A stretch of 64,000 bases of DNA. Origin: Paracoccaceae bacterium. GTDB lineage: Bacteria > Pseudomonadota > Alphaproteobacteria > Rhodobacterales > Rhodobacteraceae. The DNA is taken from the NCBI GenBank assembly GCA_009773375.1, contig WRPH01000024.1, positions 77,168 to 141,167 on the forward strand, in the 5' to 3' direction. The notes beneath the pieces are model-generated. The model made no database searches. It saw only the letters and a list, made by a program, of their open reading frames with translations, and was not told the origin of the DNA. Within the stretch, counting starts at the first letter, position 1, and each line of letters starts with the position of its first letter. The position numbers and the translations under genes are program-made. Below, piece after piece: positions 56,437-64,000 of this stretch.

Positions 56437-57006
56437 TCAGCCGCCCCAGGTGCGGATGGGGCCGCAATCCATGTGGACAAAGTTAGAGCCATAGTAATGG
56501 CCGACACCACCCGCCGAGCAAGCCTCTGCCGCTTTGGCCATTTGCTTGACCGAGCGCGACTTCAGCCGCAGGTCAGCCGCCTGACCCTTCATGTGCAGCG
56601 AATTCTTCGCCACGCCGCGCGATTTCGACCGCAGCATCGAATTTGTGGCCGGGCTGCGGTAGCCCGACAGCAACATGTAGGGTTCATTCACATCCAGCAG
56701 GCGGTGAGCCGCCGCAATGATGTCAAAGTTGCGCGGGTCCATCTTGACCACGGCGTCATTGCGCCAGTCGCGCATGAAGTGATTGATTTCTTTCAACGCT
56801 TCCGGAATGTATTCGCCTTCGATCCAGTAGATCGTATCCATGCTTTCACCGGTGCGGCCCGAATACATCCGAACCCGGCGGATATCGCCTGCGCCCTTGA
56901 GCAGGCCGAAAGCATTGGAATAGGTGGGGGCCGCGATAACGGCAGTCGCCGCAAATACACCCAGCAGCCCACGCCGCGTGATCCCGTTCGAAGTCATGTT
57001 CGCCAT
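56437..57006 (-). CDS. YcbK-like (DUF882) peptidoglycan-related peptidase, Tat signal
   Basis: 189 aa from the ATG at 57006; the ATG at 56997 is also possible. Twin-arginine signal TRRGLLGVFAATAVIAAPTY. Peptidase M15-like zinc site: SLHMKGQAADLR (His and Asp) and SNFVHMDCG (His). Member of DUF882, whose E. coli YcbK is next to the L,D-transpeptidase YcbB; here the divergent neighbour is likewise an L,D-transpeptidase. Confidence 0.88.
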   Translation of the reverse strand: MANMTSNGITRRGLLGVFAATAVIAAPTYSNAFGLLKGAGDIRRVRMYSGRTGESMDTIYWIEGEYIPEALKEINHFMRDWRNDAVVKMDPRNFDIIAAAHRLLDVNEPYMLLSGYRSPATNSMLRSKSRGVAKNSLHMKGQAADLRLKSRSVKQMAKAAEACSAGGVGHYYGSNFVHMDCGPIRTWGG

Positions 57007-57363
57007 TCTTTGCGCCTGTCCCGTAGCTAGTCTTTGACCGCCTGTTGCGACGGTTCTGTCTGTCACTTCATCCCCAAGTGCCCCGACCTTATGGCACAGC
57101 TTGGAATGAAGCCAAAGAGCAGAATGGCCGCTGCGACTCAGTCTGGCAGCAATAGGCAAAAAATTGCTGAAAACTCCGCCACCAAGGGGGGGATTTCCGC
57201 GCTTCGGTTATTCGTGGCGAATATGCGACAATCAGGGCAGATCGACGCGGCGGCAGGCAGCGCCGGTGCCGAGACGAGTTTACAGTTGTGCCATTTTGAC
57301 ACAGACTTTCATGCAGCCAGAAAGGCGATTTCGCCGGACCCCAGGATTGCCCAAGGATTGATC
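57007..57363. other. Divergent intergenic region (357 nt)
   Basis: Holds the promoters of the YcbK-like and L,D-transpeptidase genes. A consensus TTGACA occurs at 57296-57301 but lacks a good -10. I see no RNA gene, long repeat or ORF worth calling. Nominal ORFs running through it in the L,D-transpeptidase frame are not supported. Confidence 0.4.
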
Positions 57364-58974
57364 GTGTCAAAGAGTTTTGCCGTTGTTTCGCGCGGGTTGA
57401 TCCGCGCCTTTACCGCCAGCACGGCGCTGGCTTGCACCTTGGCAGTTGCCGCGCCGGTCTGGGCCCAATCGACGGCTTTTACCCGGTCTTTGGCGGAAGC
57501 TGCGGTTCAGCAGGAAGACGCAGCGTCGTTTTATCGTGGCACTGGGTATAAGACACTGTGGACCGGCCCGCAGGATGTGGCGCGTAGGGCGGCGCTGATT
57601 CATGCGTTGCAGGCCGCTGGTGATCAGGGGCTTCCGGCGCGGCGCTATGATGCCGTTGGGTTGATTGCGGCGGCGCAGGCGGCGGTGACGGAAGGCGACC
57701 GTGGCCGCTTGGAAATGGCGATGACGCAGGCGTTTTTGTCTTACGCGCGTGATCTGAGTTCCGGCGCGCTGGACCCAAAGAAGATTGACGCCGGCATCGT
57801 GCGGGAAATCAGTCGGCCCAACCCGGCGGTGTTGTTGCGCGGCATCGCATCAGCGGCCGAGCCTGCAGTCTTCCTGCGTGGCCTCGCGCCACAAGCCCCG
57901 GAATATGCGCGGCTGGTGAAGGAAAAGCTGCGGCTTGAGCAGGAGTCGTCCACGATTCAGTCGGTTTCGGCGCAGAAATTGCAGCCAGGCGATATCGGCC
58001 CTGCGGTGATCGTCCTGCGGGATCGGTTGCAGGAAATGGGCTATCTGGGCCGTTCGGCCACCGCGAGCTATGACCGCCAGATCCAGCGCGCCGTGCAGCG
58101 GTTTCAGCTGGATCAGGGTCTGGCCGCCGATGGCGTCGCGGGCGAGTCGACGATCAAGGCGCTGAACACCGCCCCGCAGCAACGGCTGCAGTCGGTACTG
58201 GTTGCGCTGGAGCGGCTGCGTTGGATGGCAGGCACGCCCTTGGGCGCGCGGTATATCTGGGTGAATCAGCCCGATTTCAGTGCTCAGATCGTTGATAATG
58301 GCCGGGTGACGTTTCAAACGCGCGTGGTGATCGGCAAGGATGTGCCCGATCAGCGCAGCCCGGAATTTTCGGACCAGATGGAATATATGGTGATCAACCC
58401 TAGCTGGGGGGTGCCGCGGTCGATCATCGTGAAGGAATATCTGCCTTTGCTACAACGCAACCGCAATGCCGTCGGGCATTTGCAGGTGGTGGATGGCTCG
58501 GGCCGGGTGGTGCCGCGTGGGGCGGTGAACTTCGCCGCCTACAGTGCGTCAAGCTTTCCGTTCGGGCTGCGGCAGCCGCCTTCGGATGGCAATGCGTTGG
58601 GGAAGGTGAAATTCATGTTCCCAAACTCGCACAATATCTATCTGCACGACACCCCGGCCAAGGCGCTGTTTGCCAATGAGGTGCGCGCCTTCAGCCATGG
58701 CTGCATCCGCTTGGGTGATCCCTTTGATTTTGCCTATGCCCTGTTGGCCAAGCAAAGCCCCGACCCGAAAGGGCTGTTCCAGGAACATCTGGACACCAAG
58801 CAGGAAAACGCGGTGTCGTTGAAAGAGCCGGTGCCGGTGCATCTGGTGTATTTCACCGCGTGGCCGACGGCCAAGGGCGGCGTCGGTTATCGCCGCGATG
58901 TCTATGGCCGCGATGGCCGTATCTTTGAGGCATTGACCGAAGCTGGGGTTGAACTGTCGGATCTGCAAGGCTAG
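57364..58974 (+). CDS. L,D-transpeptidase (YcbB/LdtD-like)
   Basis: 536 aa from the GTG at 57364 with AAGGA 7 nt upstream. Signal peptide SKSFAVVSRGLIRAFTASTA to PVWAQ. The middle part has a peptidoglycan-binding domain (QPGDIGPAVIVLRDRLQEMG ... DGVAGESTIKALN). The YkuD catalytic domain ends in FSHGCIRLGDP with the Cys nucleophile (HGCIR) and a preceding H in NIYLHDTPAK. It makes 3-3 cross-links in peptidoglycan, carbapenem-sensitive in relatives. Paired divergently with the YcbK-like gene. Confidence 0.92.
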   Translation: MSKSFAVVSRGLIRAFTASTALACTLAVAAPVWAQSTAFTRSLAEAAVQQEDAASFYRGTGYKTLWTGPQDVARRAALIHALQAAGDQGLPARRYDAVGLIAAAQAAVTEGDRGRLEMAMTQAFLSYARDLSSGALDPKKIDAGIVREISRPNPAVLLRGIASAAEPAVFLRGLAPQAPEYARLVKEKLRLEQESSTIQSVSAQKLQPGDIGPAVIVLRDRLQEMGYLGRSATASYDRQIQRAVQRFQLDQGLAADGVAGESTIKALNTAPQQRLQSVLVALERLRWMAGTPLGARYIWVNQPDFSAQIVDNGRVTFQTRVVIGKDVPDQRSPEFSDQMEYMVINPSWGVPRSIIVKEYLPLLQRNRNAVGHLQVVDGSGRVVPRGAVNFAAYSASSFPFGLRQPPSDGNALGKVKFMFPNSHNIYLHDTPAKALFANEVRAFSHGCIRLGDPFDFAYALLAKQSPDPKGLFQEHLDTKQENAVSLKEPVPVHLVYFTAWPTAKGGVGYRRDVYGRDGRIFEALTEAGVELSDLQG

Positions 58975-59090
58975 GCGGCTGCGGTTTTCTTGTCGGCTGA
59001 TGCGGTTTGGTTTTGCGCGGCAAGGCTGCGAATTGCGGTTCAATACCGGCGCAATCCGTTCTAATCATCGGCAAACTGCCGGAGGACGTC

Positions 59091-60182
59091 ATGGCCCACT
59101 CGATCCGCGATATTGCCGCCGCCCTTGGGGCATTGGCCGAGGGCGATCTTGATCTGACTATTATCCGAGCGTCGGAGCCCGCTGCAGCGGGCCCAAAAGA
59201 TCTGGCGCTGGCGATGGACCCGCGCTACGCCGACGGCATCGCCAAGGGCGCAGCGCAGGCGGCGTTGCTGTGGCCGGGGGCAGATTGGCGGGCTTTGGGG
59301 CTGAAAGCGGCGATCTTCGCGCCGCGCGGTCGGCTGGCGATGGCGGGGCTGACGGTGATGCTGGACCCTGGCCCCGCGATTGCGCCCGGCGTGCATCCGA
59401 TGGCTTTGGTGGATGCCTCTGCCCGGATCGGCGAAGACGCGGCAATTGGGCCATTCGTGGTGATCGGGGCTGGGGTGCAAATCGGCGCGCGGGTGCGGAT
59501 TGCCAGCCATGTCTCGATTGCCGAGGGAGCGCGGATTGGCGACGACGCATTGATCCTGCAAGGCGCACGGATCGGCGCGCGGGTGACCATTGGCCACCGC
59601 TTCATCTGCCAGCCCGGTGCCGTGGTTGGCGCAGATGGGTTTTCCTTTGTGACGCCGGAGAAATCCGGGGTTGAAGAAATTCGCGCAACCCTTGGACAAC
59701 GCGACGAAATCCGCGCGCAAAGTTGGACGCGCATTCATTCTTTGGGTGCTGTTACCTTGGGCGATGATGTGGAACTGGGTGCCAATGTGGCGATTGATCG
59801 CGGCACCATCCGCGATACGGTGATCGGCTCGGGCAGCAAGCTCGATAACCTCGTGCATATTGGCCATAACGTCCAGATCGGGCGCGATTGCCTGCTGTGT
59901 GGTCAGGTTGGCATTGCCGGGTCGGCGCGGATCGGCGACCGGGTGGTGCTGGCCGGGCAATGCGGCGTCAATGACAATATCTTTGTCGGGGATGATGTGA
60001 TCGCGGGCGGGGCTACCAAGATTTTCACCAACGCCCCGGCAGGCAGGGTGCTGCTGGGCTATCCGGCGGTGAAGATGGAAACCCATGTGGAAATCCAGAA
60101 GAACCTGCGCCGCCTGCCGCGTCTTGCCGCGCGGGTGGCAGCGCTTGAAAAGGTCATATCCTTGTCACCTGAGGCGGATTAA
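59091..60182 (+). CDS. lpxD: LpxD-family acyltransferase
   Basis: 363 aa from the ATG at 59091 (GGAGGAC upstream). N-terminal uridine-binding-like domain and a long hexapeptide left-handed beta-helix. LDNLVHIGHNVQIG holds the catalytic His of LpxD, and the GADGFSFVTPE loop is conserved. Adds a 3-hydroxyacyl chain from ACP to UDP-GlcN in lipid A synthesis. The usual lpxD neighbours (bamA, fabZ, lpxA) are absent; it is instead followed by an ACP and a ketoacyl synthase, so it may be a second, specialised copy. Confidence 0.85.
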   Translation: MAHSIRDIAAALGALAEGDLDLTIIRASEPAAAGPKDLALAMDPRYADGIAKGAAQAALLWPGADWRALGLKAAIFAPRGRLAMAGLTVMLDPGPAIAPGVHPMALVDASARIGEDAAIGPFVVIGAGVQIGARVRIASHVSIAEGARIGDDALILQGARIGARVTIGHRFICQPGAVVGADGFSFVTPEKSGVEEIRATLGQRDEIRAQSWTRIHSLGAVTLGDDVELGANVAIDRGTIRDTVIGSGSKLDNLVHIGHNVQIGRDCLLCGQVGIAGSARIGDRVVLAGQCGVNDNIFVGDDVIAGGATKIFTNAPAGRVLLGYPAVKMETHVEIQKNLRRLPRLAARVAALEKVISLSPEAD

Positions 60183-60209
60183 TCTGCGCAGAACGGATTG
60201 GGAAATAGC

Positions 60210-60470
60210 ATGAACGTGAAAAACAGGGTCATCGCCATCATTGCCGAACAAGCGGTGCTGGATGTGTCAGAGATCAGCCTTGATCAATCGCTGGATAGTC
60301 TTGGCTTGGACAGCCTCGGGCTGGTGGAAGCGATCTTTGCCATAGAAGAGAGTTTTGACGTCTCGGTGCCGTTCAACGCCAACGAGCCATCGAAAAGCGG
60401 TTTTGATCTGTCGTCGGTGGCCGCGATCATCGTCGCCGTGGAAGGGCTGATCGCGCAGAAAGCCGCATGA
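60210..60470 (+). CDS. Acyl carrier protein
   Basis: 86 aa from the ATG at 60210. Phosphopantetheine Ser35 in GLDSLGLVEAIF. Acidic, all-helical. The sequence after the Ser (IEESFDVSVPFNANEPSKSG) differs from the housekeeping AcpP, so it is a specialised ACP. Overlaps the ketoacyl synthase start by 4 nt. Confidence 0.9.
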   Translation: MNVKNRVIAIIAEQAVLDVSEISLDQSLDSLGLDSLGLVEAIFAIEESFDVSVPFNANEPSKSGFDLSSVAAIIVAVEGLIAQKAA

Positions 60471-61678
60471 GGCGGGTGGTCATCACCGGCGCGGGCACGG
60501 TGAACGCGCTGGCGCCGGATGTGGCGGGCACCTATGCCGCGATGGCAGAGGGTCGCTGCGGCATTGGCGCTTTGGATATTCCCGACAAGGACCGGCTGCT
60601 GGTGCAGATCGGCGCGCAGGTGCAGGGCTGGCAGCCCGAAGCGCATTTCTCGCGGCAGGAGTTGCCGCTGCTGGATCGGTTCGCGCAATTCGCGCGGGTC
60701 GCAGCGCGGCAGGCGGTGGATCAATCCGGGCTGTCGTTTGACGGCGAATTGGCCGACCGCAGCGGGGTGATTTTGGGCACGGCAGGCGGCGGGCTTGGCA
60801 CCACAGACGATACTTATCGTGCCGTTTATGCCGAGGGCAAGAACCGGGTGCATCCGTTGGTGGTGCCACGCCTGATGCATAGCGCCGGGGCCAGTCATGT
60901 AGCGATGGCACATAATCTGCGCGGACCCAGCTTCAGCGTCGCCTCCGCCTGCGCCAGTTCCAACCACGCGATGGGGCTGGCGTTTCAGATGATCCGCGGC
61001 GGTGGAGCGCAGGTAATGCTGACGGGCGGGTCAGAGGCGATGCTGTGTTTTGGCGGCATCAAGGCATGGGAGGGGTTGCGGGTAATGTCACAGACCGCTT
61101 GTCGCCCGTTCAGCCTGACCCGCAACGGCATGGTGCAGGGTGAAGGCGCTGCCGTCTTCGTGTTTGAAGACTTTGATCACGCGCGGGCACGCGGGGCGCA
61201 GATTCTGGCGGAAGTGATTGGCTTTGCAATGACATCGGATGCTGCCGACATCGTCATGCCGTCGCAGGACGGGGCCGCGCGGGCGATTGCCGGGGCGCTG
61301 CGCGATGCGGGGCTGAAAGCTGATCAAGTCGGCTATATCAACGCGCATGGCACAGGCACGGCGGCGAATGACAAGACCGAATGTGCGGCGCTAACGCAGG
61401 TGTTTGGCAGCCATGCCAGCCAGTTGATGATCTCGTCCACCAAGGCGATGCACGGCCATATCATCGGCGGCACAGGTGCCGTGGAGCTTCTGGCCTGCCT
61501 GATGGCGTTGCAACAGGGGGTGATTGCGCCCACCATCGGCTATGAAGCCGCCGATCCTGACTGCGCGCTGGACGTGGTGCCGAATGTGGCGCGGCAGGCG
61601 CGGGTCGAGGTGGCGCTGTCGAATGCCTTTGCCTTTGGTGGCCTGAACGCGGTGCTGGCGCTGCGGCGCGCACCTTAA
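60467..61678 (+). CDS. Beta-ketoacyl-ACP synthase (FabF-like)
   Basis: 403 aa. Cys-His-His triad: Cys162 (SVASACASSN), His294 (NAHGTGT), His331 (KAMHGH). Elongates acyl chains on ACP. Translationally coupled to the ACP gene and downstream of lpxD: together a candidate set for making a particular lipid A acyl chain. Followed by a terminator shared with ialB. Confidence 0.9.
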   Translation: MRRVVITGAGTVNALAPDVAGTYAAMAEGRCGIGALDIPDKDRLLVQIGAQVQGWQPEAHFSRQELPLLDRFAQFARVAARQAVDQSGLSFDGELADRSGVILGTAGGGLGTTDDTYRAVYAEGKNRVHPLVVPRLMHSAGASHVAMAHNLRGPSFSVASACASSNHAMGLAFQMIRGGGAQVMLTGGSEAMLCFGGIKAWEGLRVMSQTACRPFSLTRNGMVQGEGAAVFVFEDFDHARARGAQILAEVIGFAMTSDAADIVMPSQDGAARAIAGALRDAGLKADQVGYINAHGTGTAANDKTECAALTQVFGSHASQLMISSTKAMHGHIIGGTGAVELLACLMALQQGVIAPTIGYEAADPDCALDVVPNVARQARVEVALSNAFAFGGLNAVLALRRAP

Positions 61679-61681
61679 CTG

Positions 61682-61709
61682 AAAACCCCGCCCAAATGGA
61701 CGGGGTTTT
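61682..61709. terminator. Bidirectional terminator
   Basis: AAAACCCCG (61682-61690) with CGGGGTTTT (61701-61709), 10-nt loop, between convergent ketoacyl-synthase and ialB genes. Confidence 0.85.
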
Positions 61710-61727
61710 GTGGATTACGCCTGAAAT

Positions 61728-62390
61728 CTACTTCGGCAGGGTCGTGGCAACCGCATCATAGCCTGCCGTGAAGCCTTTCAGCGACACGTCCAGATCAACC
61801 TTCTGATCTGGTGCGGCGGCGGGAATGATCGTCATCGTGGCCTTGGCACCTTTCTTGAACTGATTGACCTCTTCGGCGGTAAAGCCCACGCGGGCGATGC
61901 AGCCAATCTGAGCGCAGAAGGTGAACGGGTAGATCTTCGGCTTGGTGCCATCAATCGCCAGCAGCAGGTTGGCGGTCAGCAAGGTTTCCAGCGGCGCAAT
62001 GATGGTGGCCCCGGCCGCAGCCTGGCCGCCTGCCGGCAGCGGGAACATGCTGATTTCAGCAACGTTGTTGCCGTCTTTGTCTTTCAGCAACTGGTAAAGC
62101 TGGCACGGGTCCGAGCCATCCGCCATTTTGGTGCAGCGCTGTTCCCACAACTCGAACGCAGCCAGCGTGTAGGTCTGGCCCACTTCGGCGGTTTCCTGTG
62201 TCAGCGGAGCGGCAGGCTCACCTGCCTCGGTGCCCATGTTCAGGCCATCGGCTACGGGTGCATCCGCAGCGGTGGCCTCGGTCGCAGGTGCCTCGGTGGT
62301 GGTCTCTTGTGCCAGAACCGGCGCTGCGGCGAGCGCCAAAGCCAGACCAAACGAGAGGGCAAAAGTGCGGGGCAGTTCCGTCATCGACAT
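61728..62390 (-). CDS. Invasion-associated locus B (IalB) family protein
   Basis: 220 aa from the ATG at 62390 with AGGAAG upstream. Signal peptide (RTFALSFGLALALAAAPVLAQ), then a Thr/Ala/Glu-rich linker. IalB core: FELWEQRCTKMADGSDPCQLYQLLK and FTFCAQIGCIARVGFTAEEV with two Cys pairs. Family is named after Bartonella invasion but is widespread in free-living Rhodobacterales; role uncertain (periplasmic). Confidence 0.88.
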   Translation of the reverse strand: MSMTELPRTFALSFGLALALAAAPVLAQETTTEAPATEATAADAPVADGLNMGTEAGEPAAPLTQETAEVGQTYTLAAFELWEQRCTKMADGSDPCQLYQLLKDKDGNNVAEISMFPLPAGGQAAAGATIIAPLETLLTANLLLAIDGTKPKIYPFTFCAQIGCIARVGFTAEEVNQFKKGAKATMTIIPAAAPDQKVDLDVSLKGFTAGYDAVATTLPK

Positions 62391-62528
62391 TGCTGTCACT
62401 TCCTTGGTTGTTTGCGCAGCGCTTAGCACGGGTGCAAGCCAGAGTCAGGTGCGAAAAACATCACCGTGCGGCGAGGATGCGCGAAAAGCTGCTGACCAGA
62501 TCACGCGCAAGCCTACGCGCAAAAAAGG

Positions 62529-62556
62529 AAAAAGGGCCGGAAGCCCGACCCTTTTT
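62529..62556. terminator. A/T-flanked hairpin in the ialB upstream region
   Basis: AAAAAGGG (62529-62536) with CCCTTTTT (62549-62556) and an inner CGG/CCG. T-tracts follow on both strands (TTGTTTTTTG on plus, CCTTTTTTGCGCG on minus). No gene ends just before it; it may end read-through from the upstream small RNA or from ialB-antisense transcription. The rest of 62391-62838 holds the small-RNA candidate and the HerA-like gene promoter. Confidence 0.55.
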
Positions 62557-62668
62557 CAACTTGTTTTTTGCTCCCTGTCGGACTGGCCGACTTGTGATGC
62601 AGACGCTACGGCGGTTTGGCGTGGGCGTCAACAGGAATTGTATCGCTTTTTCACCCGGACAATCACAG

Positions 62669-62775
62669 AAAAAAGCCGCGCCTTTGTGGGGCGCGGCCAG
62701 TCTGACAGGGAGGAAGTCACAGCCGCGCGCAACAAATGCGGCCCGGCAAGATCCATACTGGCACAGAGGGGTTAA
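62669..62775 (-). ncRNA. Candidate anti-Shine-Dalgarno small RNA B
   Basis: Minus strand, in order: CCCCUC (62771-62766), hairpin GCCGC/GCGGC (62742-62722), UUCCUCCCUGU (centre 62713-62707), terminator GCCGCGCC/GGCGCGGC (62697-62675) with U6 (62674-62669). The block AGTCTGACAGGGAGG (62699-62713, plus strand) is 13/15 identical to the block in candidate A (35934-35948) in the same position before the terminator. 5' end approximate; no clear promoter boxes were found. No ORF. Divergent from the HerA-like gene. Confidence 0.6.
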
Positions 62776-62838
62776 CAATGTATTTTGACCGCAAACGGTC
62801 GCCGTTCTGGTGATCCCGGTGGTGTAAAGGGCGATGTA

Positions 62839-63984
62839 ATGGCAGAGACGATTTTTGTGGGCGGTGGTGGTGAAGGCTATGGTCTGCCGCAAAACTTGCT
62901 GCTAAAATATGGCAACCGCCACGGCCTGATCGCGGGGGCCACCGGCACCGGCAAGACCGTGACGCTGCAAATTCTTGCCGAAGGCTTTTCGTCGGAAGGT
63001 GTGCCGGTCTTCATGGCCGATGTAAAAGGCGATCTGGCGGGCATCGCGGCGGCAGGCTCTGCCAGCCACAAGCTGCACGAGGGTTTCATCAAACGCGCAG
63101 CCACTATCGGGCTGGATCTGCAATACCGCGCTTTCCCGGTGACTTTCTGGGATGTGTTTGGCGAACAGGGCCATCCCATTCGTGCCACCGTCGCCGAGAT
63201 GGGGCCGCTGCTGCTGTCGCGTCTGCTTGAACTGTCGGAACCGCAAGAGGGGGTGTTGAACGTCGCCTTCCGGCTGGCTGACGAGGAAGAACTGCCGCTT
63301 CTGGATCTGAAAGACCTGCAAGCGCTGCTGACCTTCGTGGCCCAACATGACAGCGAGATTTCGGCGCGCTATGGTTTGGTGTCTTCGACCTCGGTCGGGG
63401 CTATTCAGCGCCGTCTGCTGGTGCTGGAAAATCAGGGTGCGGCACAGATGTTTGGCGAACCGGCGCTGGATCTGGCCGATCTGATGCGCACGGATGCCAA
63501 TGGTATCGGGATGATCAACCTGCTGGCCGCTGACAAGCTGATGCACAGCCCACGGCTTTATGCGACCTTCCTGTTGTGGCTGCTGTCGGAGTTGTTCGAG
63601 GAACTGCCCGAGGTGGGCGACCCGGAAAAACCCAAGCTGGTGTTCTTCTTTGATGAAGCCCATCTGCTGTTCAACGACGCGCCCAAGGCATTGGTTTCCA
63701 AGGTTGAACAGGTTGCCCGGCTGATCCGGTCCAAGGGCGTCGGGGTCTATTTCATCACCCAGAATCCCGCTGATGTGCCGGATATGATCTTGGGCCAGCT
63801 TGGCAACCGGGTGCAGCATGCCTTGCGCGCCTTTACCGGCAAGGATCAGAAAGACCTGAAGCTTGCCGCCGAAACCTATCGGCCCAACCCGCGCTTTGCC
63901 ATCGAAGACGCGATTCGTGACGTCGGCACCGGCGAGGCGGTAACTTCGTTTCTGGAAGCAAAAGGTGTGCCGGGTATCGCTTAA
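62839..63984 (+). CDS. HerA-like ATPase (DUF853/YjgR), probably truncated by an in-frame stop
   Basis: 381 aa as read, from the ATG at 62839 (AAAGGG upstream). P-loop GATGTGKT at residues 33-40, Walker [12 protein letters not shown] at ~275, sensor-like [15 protein letters not shown], and [19 protein letters not shown] typical of DUF853. Family members run to about 500 aa. The TAA at 63982-63984 comes in the conserved run GVPGIA-stop-RTLIRP, where relatives have a Glu: the in-frame codons after the stop (63985-64000) read RTLIR as expected. GAA to TAA is one base change. So the gene is interrupted or the base is an error; the C-terminal part lies beyond the window. Role: DNA-dependent ATPase/translocase-like, not well defined. 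Confidence 0.85.
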   Translation: MAETIFVGGGGEGYGLPQNLLLKYGNRHGLIAGATGTGKTVTLQILAEGFSSEGVPVFMADVKGDLAGIAAAGSASHKLHEGFIKRAATIGLDLQYRAFPVTFWDVFGEQGHPIRATVAEMGPLLLSRLLELSEPQEGVLNVAFRLADEEELPLLDLKDLQALLTFVAQHDSEISARYGLVSSTSVGAIQRRLLVLENQGAAQMFGEPALDLADLMRTDANGIGMINLLAADKLMHSPRLYATFLLWLLSELFEELPEVGDPEKPKLVFFFDEAHLLFNDAPKALVSKVEQVARLIRSKGVGVYFITQNPADVPDMILGQLGNRVQHALRAFTGKDQKDLKLAAETYRPNPRFAIEDAIRDVGTGEAVTSFLEAKGVPGIA

Positions 63985-64000
63985 CGCACGCTGATCCGCC

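Noticed and set aside
57034..57363. Longer N-terminus of the L,D-transpeptidase
   Set aside because: It would place 110 residues without any motif before a clear signal peptide; the GTG at 57364 has a good ribosome site.
62198..62892. ORFs on both strands in the ialB upstream interval
   Set aside because: No ribosome sites, low-quality composition, and they cross two terminators and the small-RNA candidate.

Overview
The window is a piece of an alphaproteobacterial chromosome, most likely Rhodobacteraceae (Rhodobacter/Pseudorhodobacter-like; the genus cannot be fixed from this sequence). The evidence is high GC, RTX proteins ending in a Hint domain, a short (719 aa) PurL, class II DAHP synthase, the purL-bolA-grxD neighbourhood, a GTA-type holin/endolysin pair next to argS, a GlxA-type regulator, an IalB-family protein, and DUF1127. 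No rRNA, tRNA, IS element, integrase or CRISPR array was found. The DNA is ordinary chromosomal sequence, with accessory flavour only around the RTX genes.

Layout. 1-9076: two RTX (calcium-binding repeat) proteins with C-terminal Hint domains; the first is cut by the window start. 9118-20385: a MobA/MocA-like nucleotidyltransferase, a dimethylglycine/sarcosine dehydrogenase-type flavoprotein, a PMT/ArnT-type membrane glycosyltransferase, a complete liv-type ABC operon (livK-G-F-H-M on the minus strand) and a GlxA/AraC regulator. A 19-bp element in front of the flavoprotein gene recurs in front of the regulator gene with one mismatch. 20540-25037: class II DAHP synthase, a PAS protein, YicC, Gmk and a gamma-carbonic-anhydrase-like protein. 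25167-31064: DUF1127, two GAPDH paralogues flanking a tiny membrane protein, DUF808 and transketolase, with several GTTAGCGC-type palindromes that look like a carbon-metabolism operator. 31292-36995: a coiled-coil protein with ZapA, then grxD, bolA, a GNAT acetyltransferase, purL and a LysR regulator. 37187-43636: a frameshifted acyltransferase, MurI, two small secreted unknowns, DUF1684, and a clan GH-A hydrolase fused to RTX repeats. 43720-51903: a long plus-strand run argC-ccmE-(broken GH108 endolysin)-holin-argS-SPOR-nagZ-scpA-scpB-small ORF. 51953-54182: a one-carbon/cobalamin module (methyl-THF:corrinoid methyltransferase, MetF-like, virulence-factor-domain protein). 54457-58974: ppx/gppA-rlmE, then a YcbK-like peptidase divergent from an L,D-transpeptidase. 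59091-61678: lpxD-acp-KAS. 61728-63984: IalB and a HerA-like ATPase.

The main points for a second look are: (i) two small-RNA candidates of the same architecture (35905-35995 and 62669-62775, minus strand), each with CCUCCC-type anti-Shine-Dalgarno stretches, an internal hairpin and a strong U-tract terminator, sharing a 13/15-nt block; (ii) the shared GlxA-type operator; (iii) the palindromes ahead of both gap genes and DUF1127; (iv) three genes with single lesions: an in-frame TAA in the GTA-type endolysin, a 3'-terminal frameshift in a PlsC-type acyltransferase, and an in-frame TAA in the HerA-like ATPase. The last three could be real decay or assembly errors.
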